From NCBI RefSeq assembly GCF_002433005.1, contig NZ_DJHF01000009.1:1-64000 (forward strand): a stretch of 64,000 nucleotides of DNA, read 5' to 3'. This document shows positions 59,892 to 64,000 of this stretch, piece after piece (the first letter of the stretch is position 1; each line of letters begins with the position of its first letter). Below the pieces are notes generated by a model. That model did no database searches and had not been told where the DNA came from. It worked only from the letters and a program-made list of their open reading frames with translations. A program made the position numbers and the translations under genes. This DNA comes from Acetomicrobium sp. UBA5826. GTDB taxonomy: Bacteria; Synergistota; Synergistia; Synergistales; Acetomicrobiaceae.

Positions 59892-61542
59892 CATAGCTCA
59901 AATTACAAAGATAAAGGAGTCTCAGGCAAAAGGTAAGGCTGTTTCAAAACCCTTCAGACTCTACCTGGGCGGATTCATGGCAGCGGGCAAGACGTCTGTC
60001 GGAAGAAAGCTTGCGGAGCTGACGGGCTTCCCCTTCGTCGATACCGATGACCTCGTCGAGGCCATGGCCGGGATGAGCGTAGCCGAGATATTCCAAAAGC
60101 ATGGTGAACTTTACTTCAGAGCCCTCGAAGCGGAAGCCTTAGAGGAGACCTTCAAGCTTAAAAACGTGATAGTAGGCCTCGGCGGAGGTGTGCTCGTCAA
60201 CCCCGAGAATAAGGCCAAGATTTTCGCGAATGGTACTTTGATAATTTTGGACGCTGCCATAGAAACGATCCTAAAACGGGCATCCAACGAACCCGGCAAG
60301 AGACCTCTCCTGAAAGAAGAATCCGTGGCAGAACTCATGAATCGGAGGCGAGAAGCCTACAGCAAGGCTCATATCCGGGTCCGGACGGACGACCTCTTCG
60401 TTGACGAAGTAGCCATGAGCGTAATAGATATGCTCGCCGACCTCTTTCCCGAAATCAAACAACCCAAGAAAGTCGAAACGATCCCAGTAAAAACGGCAAA
60501 TGCAGAATATCCCGTCCTGGTGGGAAGCGACATATTGGCCTTTTGCGAGGACATTATGTCGGAGATCGTCCCAAAAAAATTCAGCTCTGCCTTTTTGGTA
60601 AGCGATCCCCTTACCTTCTCCTTATTTTCCAGGAACTTTAAAAACTTGAAGGGCGTACACTTGCTGCCCAGAGGAGAAAGGGGGAAATCCTTAAGCCGGC
60701 TTTCGCTGCTCTACGAAGATCTGGCACGAAACAACGTTGATAGGAAGGGGCTTATAGTAGCTTTAGGCGGCGGCTGCGTGGGAGATACGGCGGGCTTTGC
60801 AGCCTCCACTTGGATGCGGGGCATAGATATCATACATATCCCCACCACCCTCATCGCGCAGGTAGACAGCGCCATTGGTGGAAAGACGGCCGTAAACCTG
60901 CCTGAGGGCAAAAACCTCGTTGGCACCTTTCATCAGCCCTGCGCCGTGATCGTCGACGTAAACTGCCTCCTGAGTTTACCCGACGAGGAGTTCAGGCAGG
61001 GCATGGCCGAGGTCATTAAGTACGGGCTGGGGGAGGACAGGGAATTTCTGAGTTGGCTTTCGGAAAATAGGGACTCGATCGCAGAAAGAGATCCCGAAAC
61101 CTTGCTAAAAATGGTAAAACGTTGTATAAAGCTCAAAGCATCGGTGGTGGAAGAAGACGAAAGAGAGATGACGGGGGCAAGGAGCCGCCTCAATCTCGGT
61201 CACACGATTGCCCACGGGCTGGAAGCCCTTCAGGGATACGGCGGCATAAAACACGGAGACGCCGTGGCCGTCGGAATGGTCGTGGCGACGCACCTTGCCG
61301 TCATACTTGAATTGGAAAGCAAAGGCACCCTGGCCGAGCTACTCTACCTGCTCGAACATTTCGGCCTGCCCACAAAACCTTGCGCAGATTTCGACAGCAT
61401 TCTCCCTTACGTCATGAGGGACAAAAAGTTCGTCGGTTTAAAGCCCATGTTCATCTTGCCGAGGGAAGGCTGCAAATGCGAGATGATGGAGGTAGATACA
61501 GACCTTTTAAAAAAGGCCTACGAAAGGGCCGGAGGCCGATAA
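59884..61542 (+). CDS. aroKB: Fused shikimate kinase / 3-dehydroquinate synthase
   Basis: A 552-residue bifunctional protein. Residues about 25-190 are shikimate kinase (Walker A GGFMAAGKTSVGRK, VDTDDLVE with the shikimate-binding Asp, and GLGGGVLVNPEN). Residues about 200-550 are dehydroquinate synthase (VALGGGCVGDTAGFAASTWMRG, TTLIAQVDSAIGGKTAVN, and zinc ligands within EVIKYGLGED and RLNLGHTIAHGLE). These are two non-adjacent pathway steps, so the fusion secures co-expression more than channelling. It overlaps aroC by 8 bp. Confidence 0.95.
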   Translation: MSDIAQITKIKESQAKGKAVSKPFRLYLGGFMAAGKTSVGRKLAELTGFPFVDTDDLVEAMAGMSVAEIFQKHGELYFRALEAEALEETFKLKNVIVGLGGGVLVNPENKAKIFANGTLIILDAAIETILKRASNEPGKRPLLKEESVAELMNRRREAYSKAHIRVRTDDLFVDEVAMSVIDMLADLFPEIKQPKKVETIPVKTANAEYPVLVGSDILAFCEDIMSEIVPKKFSSAFLVSDPLTFSLFSRNFKNLKGVHLLPRGERGKSLSRLSLLYEDLARNNVDRKGLIVALGGGCVGDTAGFAASTWMRGIDIIHIPTTLIAQVDSAIGGKTAVNLPEGKNLVGTFHQPCAVIVDVNCLLSLPDEEFRQGMAEVIKYGLGEDREFLSWLSENRDSIAERDPETLLKMVKRCIKLKASVVEEDEREMTGARSRLNLGHTIAHGLEALQGYGGIKHGDAVAVGMVVATHLAVILELESKGTLAELLYLLEHFGLPTKPCADFDSILPYVMRDKKFVGLKPMFILPREGCKCEMMEVDTDLLKKAYERAGGR

Positions 61543-61594
61543 TTCGAAGATATCGTTCATTGCGGGAAGACAACCTGATGGGCTTAAGTCAAGC

Positions 61595-62668
61595 TCATCT
61601 TCGTATTTGAGGGTAAGAGCCCAGGACGCGAAGCCTTTCCACCCTGGAATTCATCGTTGCGAGGGCTTCCTTTACCTTCTTGTCTTCTGCGTCTCCCTCG
61701 AAATCGACGAAAAAGAAATACTCAAAGGGATTTCCCGGAAGGGGGCGAGACTGGATCAGAGTGAGGTTAAGCCCTGCTCTGTACAGGGGCTCCAAAGCCT
61801 GAAATAAAGTGCCCGGCTTGTGGGATACATTAAACAATATGGATGTCTTGTTTCTCTTGGACCTGCCCTCGTAAGCATGTCCGACAAGCCAGAACCTCGT
61901 GGCGTTGTAAGGGCTATCTTCAATGCCCTCCTCTAAAATGTTAAGACCTTTCAGTTCGGCCGCCAGCTTTCCGCAGATGGCGGCGCTCTTTTGTTTCGAC
62001 TTTGCGATGTTAGCCGCATAGCTGGTGCTTGAAGTGGGTATTAGCCTCACTCCCGGCAGGTTTCTGCTAAGCCAGTTTCTGCACTGCCCAAAGGGCTGGG
62101 GGTGGGAGTAAACCTCTTCGATGTCGGAAAAAGAATTCTCACAGCTTGCCAACACCAGCCTTATGGGAAGCTGTCCCTCCCCTACAACAGATAAACTTTG
62201 ATCAGCAGTGGCAAAGGCATCTAAAGTGGCGTATACGGTGCCCTCCGTGGTGTTTTCCACGGGCACAACGCCCATTTGAGCTTTTCCCTTTGAGATGGAG
62301 CTTAAGACCTGTGCCGGATCTTCGACGAAGACAAGATCTATTGACCTCCCCAATAGGGCAAAGGCCGCTTCGTGGGAAAAGGAGCCCTCGGGTCCCATGC
62401 AAGCGACGGCGGCAGGCCTTTGAACGGACCTGCAAAAGGATATCACCTCGCCAAAAAGCAGGCGGACGAATTTGGGATCCACATTTCTGGCCAAGCCGCA
62501 AAGCCTGTCCAGGACCTCAATTTCCCTCAAGGGATCGTAGACAGGAGCGCCGCCTTTAACCTCGCCTATCCCTTTGGCCAAGCTAACCCGCCTTTCGAGA
62601 AGACGAAGCAACTCCTCGTCTATGGATTCGATCTCTTTCCTCAAAGCGTGAAGTTCTTGATCGGACAT
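61595..62668 (-). CDS. pheA: Bifunctional chorismate mutase / prephenate dehydratase
   Basis: A 357-residue P-protein. The AroQ-type chorismate mutase occupies about 1-85 (RKEIESIDEELLRLLERRVSLA), the prephenate dehydratase about 88-270 (MGPEGSFSHEAAF, VPVENTTEGTVYATLD, STSYAANIA, NATRFWLVG), and an ACT domain about 275-350 (HKPGTLFQALEPLYRAGLNL, QSRPLPGNPFEYFFF) for Phe feedback. It is convergent with the aro operon, with 52 bp between stops and no clear terminator, so phenylalanine supply is controlled separately from the attenuated unit. Confidence 0.95.
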   Translation of the reverse strand: MSDQELHALRKEIESIDEELLRLLERRVSLAKGIGEVKGGAPVYDPLREIEVLDRLCGLARNVDPKFVRLLFGEVISFCRSVQRPAAVACMGPEGSFSHEAAFALLGRSIDLVFVEDPAQVLSSISKGKAQMGVVPVENTTEGTVYATLDAFATADQSLSVVGEGQLPIRLVLASCENSFSDIEEVYSHPQPFGQCRNWLSRNLPGVRLIPTSSTSYAANIAKSKQKSAAICGKLAAELKGLNILEEGIEDSPYNATRFWLVGHAYEGRSKRNKTSILFNVSHKPGTLFQALEPLYRAGLNLTLIQSRPLPGNPFEYFFFVDFEGDAEDKKVKEALATMNSRVERLRVLGSYPQIRR

Positions 62669-62699
62669 CTCCAGGCCTCCCTCTTTTCGTTTCTAGCAA

Positions 62700-63653
62700 T
62701 TATACAATATCTCTGAGGGCCAAGCCCAGCGATGCCTCCCAGCCATATCCTTTGGGCCGCTCGTGGGACGAAAAACTATCCCAGGGATTGAACAAAACCG
62801 TAACAAGGTTCAGTACAGATTGCGACGCTGTCTTTAACGACACCCCAAATTTATCGGAGGCGACCAAAAACAAACGATCTATTTCGATCCAGGGATAAAA
62901 ACCGTATAGATAATCCAAGGTAAACTTTATCTCTTTTATGAAACTTTGGATTAAATTTTCGGAGGCCGTTTTTCGTCCTACCATAACGGGCCTGTAAAAT
63001 ATGTCATTTCCTCTGTAATTCAATGAGATCATGGAAATCGAGTCACCGGGAAACAAACACAACGTTCCTCTGTCAAAAGACGAATCGCGGCGCCTTGCGC
63101 TTTCAACATGAAAACCTACCGTTCTCGTTAGGGCCAGACTAACGGGCTCCAAAGCGGAGGGCAAAAAACCCGCTTTCATGGCAGCTTCCATAATTTTATC
63201 CACAAGGTCCTTTCCGGAGGCAGCGACAAGATATTTTTTAAATGATCCCTTCTCATCTATGCCATTACAGCGAGGAAAGTCAATTTCCACTGTATCATAA
63301 TAGGCCTTTTCGCCGGAAATAGGAAAAAGATCTTCCAATTGCCAGTAAAGGGATTTTTTTACGTCCTCAAAGTCCATATCCCCTGGAAAGTCGGCAAACC
63401 CGATATGGCTATCCCTTATAGGAATGCCAAAGGCCGCTTTTATCTTTCCAAAGCGGCCTATCTTCAGCTTTAATTTTCTAAGTGCTGCATACAATAAATC
63501 CGTGTCTCTAATGCTTTCCGTCTTTATTGTTTTTTGAGAAAGGTAGACCTTGATATGAGCGTTGCATTTTATGGATCTGCCTTCCCTTTCAAGCTCCACG
63601 TAGCGAAGTCCTTCTCCTGTTATGGATATGCCGCGGCGTAGATTCCTTTTCAT
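62700..63653 (-). CDS. PilM-like type IV pilus assembly ATPase-fold protein
   Basis: A 317-residue protein that looks like PilM, the actin-fold cytosolic component that links the pilus motor to PilN/PilO: the N terminus GISITGEGLRYVELEREG, KIKAAFGIPIRDSHIGF, KKSLYWQLEDLFPI, and YLVAASGKDLVDKIMEAAMKAGFLPSALEPVSLAL are in the expected order. The ATG at 63653 with GGAAGTG upstream is preferred to a frame starting 17 codons earlier. No pilN, pilO or pilQ is in the window; the partner genes may lie beyond, or it may be an orphan. It precedes pheA by 31 bp. Confidence 0.7.
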   Translation of the reverse strand: MKRNLRRGISITGEGLRYVELEREGRSIKCNAHIKVYLSQKTIKTESIRDTDLLYAALRKLKLKIGRFGKIKAAFGIPIRDSHIGFADFPGDMDFEDVKKSLYWQLEDLFPISGEKAYYDTVEIDFPRCNGIDEKGSFKKYLVAASGKDLVDKIMEAAMKAGFLPSALEPVSLALTRTVGFHVESARRRDSSFDRGTLCLFPGDSISMISLNYRGNDIFYRPVMVGRKTASENLIQSFIKEIKFTLDYLYGFYPWIEIDRLFLVASDKFGVSLKTASQSVLNLVTVLFNPWDSFSSHERPKGYGWEASLGLALRDIV

Positions 63654-63777
63654 AAGATCACTTCCGTTCGTATATGCTGGATCGATAATAACACCATACG
63701 GCAAATTTAGGCACCAGGATTAGGTATACTTTATATGAATGTATTTCTTAGCAGGCTCCTTTCTGTGGTTCCGTAAT

Positions 63778-64000
63778 TCATATCTTTATCCTGCAGTGCT
63801 TCTCCAGCGCCAAAAGGTAATCCCTAAGTTCGCGGAAATCTTCGTGGAAGGCGGTTATTCCGTAACGTTCAAATTGATAGTAACAATCTCTTTCGAGGGA
63901 ATTGATCAGCCAAAGGATTTGCCGTCCGAGGTCCAGAACGTAGCTGTCGCCTTCATCGTAGGCCCAGTATTTCGTCAAGACGTCCGAAGCGTTTAACTTT
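63778..64000 (-). CDS. Small unknown protein, 5' end beyond the window
   Basis: At least 66 residues (TKYWAYDEGDSYVLDL, then LINSLERDCYYQFERYGI, ending LEKHCRIKI), rich in aromatic and acidic residues. The frame stays open to the window edge with no earlier stop, and the only internal start is a TTG at 63978, so the gene probably begins outside. No family is recognised. It sits 125 bp upstream of pilM on the same strand. Confidence 0.5.
   Translation of the reverse strand, partial: KLNASDVLTKYWAYDEGDSYVLDLGRQILWLINSLERDCYYQFERYGITAFHEDFRELRDYLLALEKHCRIKI

Noticed and set aside
1..64000. CRISPR arrays, tRNA or rRNA genes, prophage modules
   Set aside because: No regularly spaced repeats, no cloverleaf or rRNA-like segments and no phage structural genes were noticed while reading both strands.

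Overview
The window reads as a chromosomal segment of an anaerobic, amino-acid- and peptide-fermenting bacterium. The gene mix suggests Synergistota, perhaps near Acetomicrobium/Anaerobaculum: oxygen-sensitive glycyl-radical and Fe-S enzymes, two TRAP systems, many peptide, D-amino-acid and cyclic-amide enzymes, and a fused shikimate kinase/dehydroquinate synthase. The taxonomic call is inference, because no rRNA or marker gene is present.

Region 1 (about 0.2-22.4 kb, almost all minus strand, visibly AT-richer than the rest) is a catabolic island for hydantoin-like or other cyclic amide compounds. It holds four DUF917 paralogues, two HyuA-type and one HyuB-type hydantoinase/oxoprolinase subunits, three Asp/Glu/hydantoin-racemase paralogues (one broken by a 16-bp tandem duplication), two NCS1-type permeases, M24, M29-like and M20 peptidase-family enzymes, a conserved unknown protein with a C-terminal Cys cluster, and a PucR-type regulator.

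Region 2 (22.6-33.2 kb) is a hydroxyproline/serine module: a two-Cys proline racemase/hydroxyproline epimerase, HypD (trans-4-hydroxy-L-proline dehydratase) with its radical-SAM activase, a DAACS symporter, a Cys/Thr trans-3-hydroxy-L-proline dehydratase, and a single-chain Fe-S L-serine dehydratase. An IS256-family element with two frameshifts lies between the convergent racemase and hypD units.

Region 3 (33-39.8 kb) is a mosaic: a fic gene bracketed by direct repeats made of the 3' ends of the serine dehydratase and radC genes, then radC, an exported nitroreductase-like protein, a radical-SAM protein, an NlpC/P60 hydrolase and a truncated permease.

Region 4 (39.8-54.8 kb) is transport: two convergent TRAP operons, an exported dienelactone-hydrolase-like protein, and a peptide ABC operon that continues into a glutamine-amidotransferase-like hydrolase and a D-aminoacylase.

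Region 5 (55.2-64 kb) is aromatic amino-acid synthesis: a tightly overlapping aroF-tyrA-aroA-aroC-aroKB operon, convergent with pheA, pilM and a partial small gene. The operon is preceded by a short Tyr/Phe-rich leader ORF and a strong terminator. Mutually exclusive RNA pairings can be drawn across this leader, which makes it a convincing ribosome-mediated attenuator and the most interesting feature of the window.
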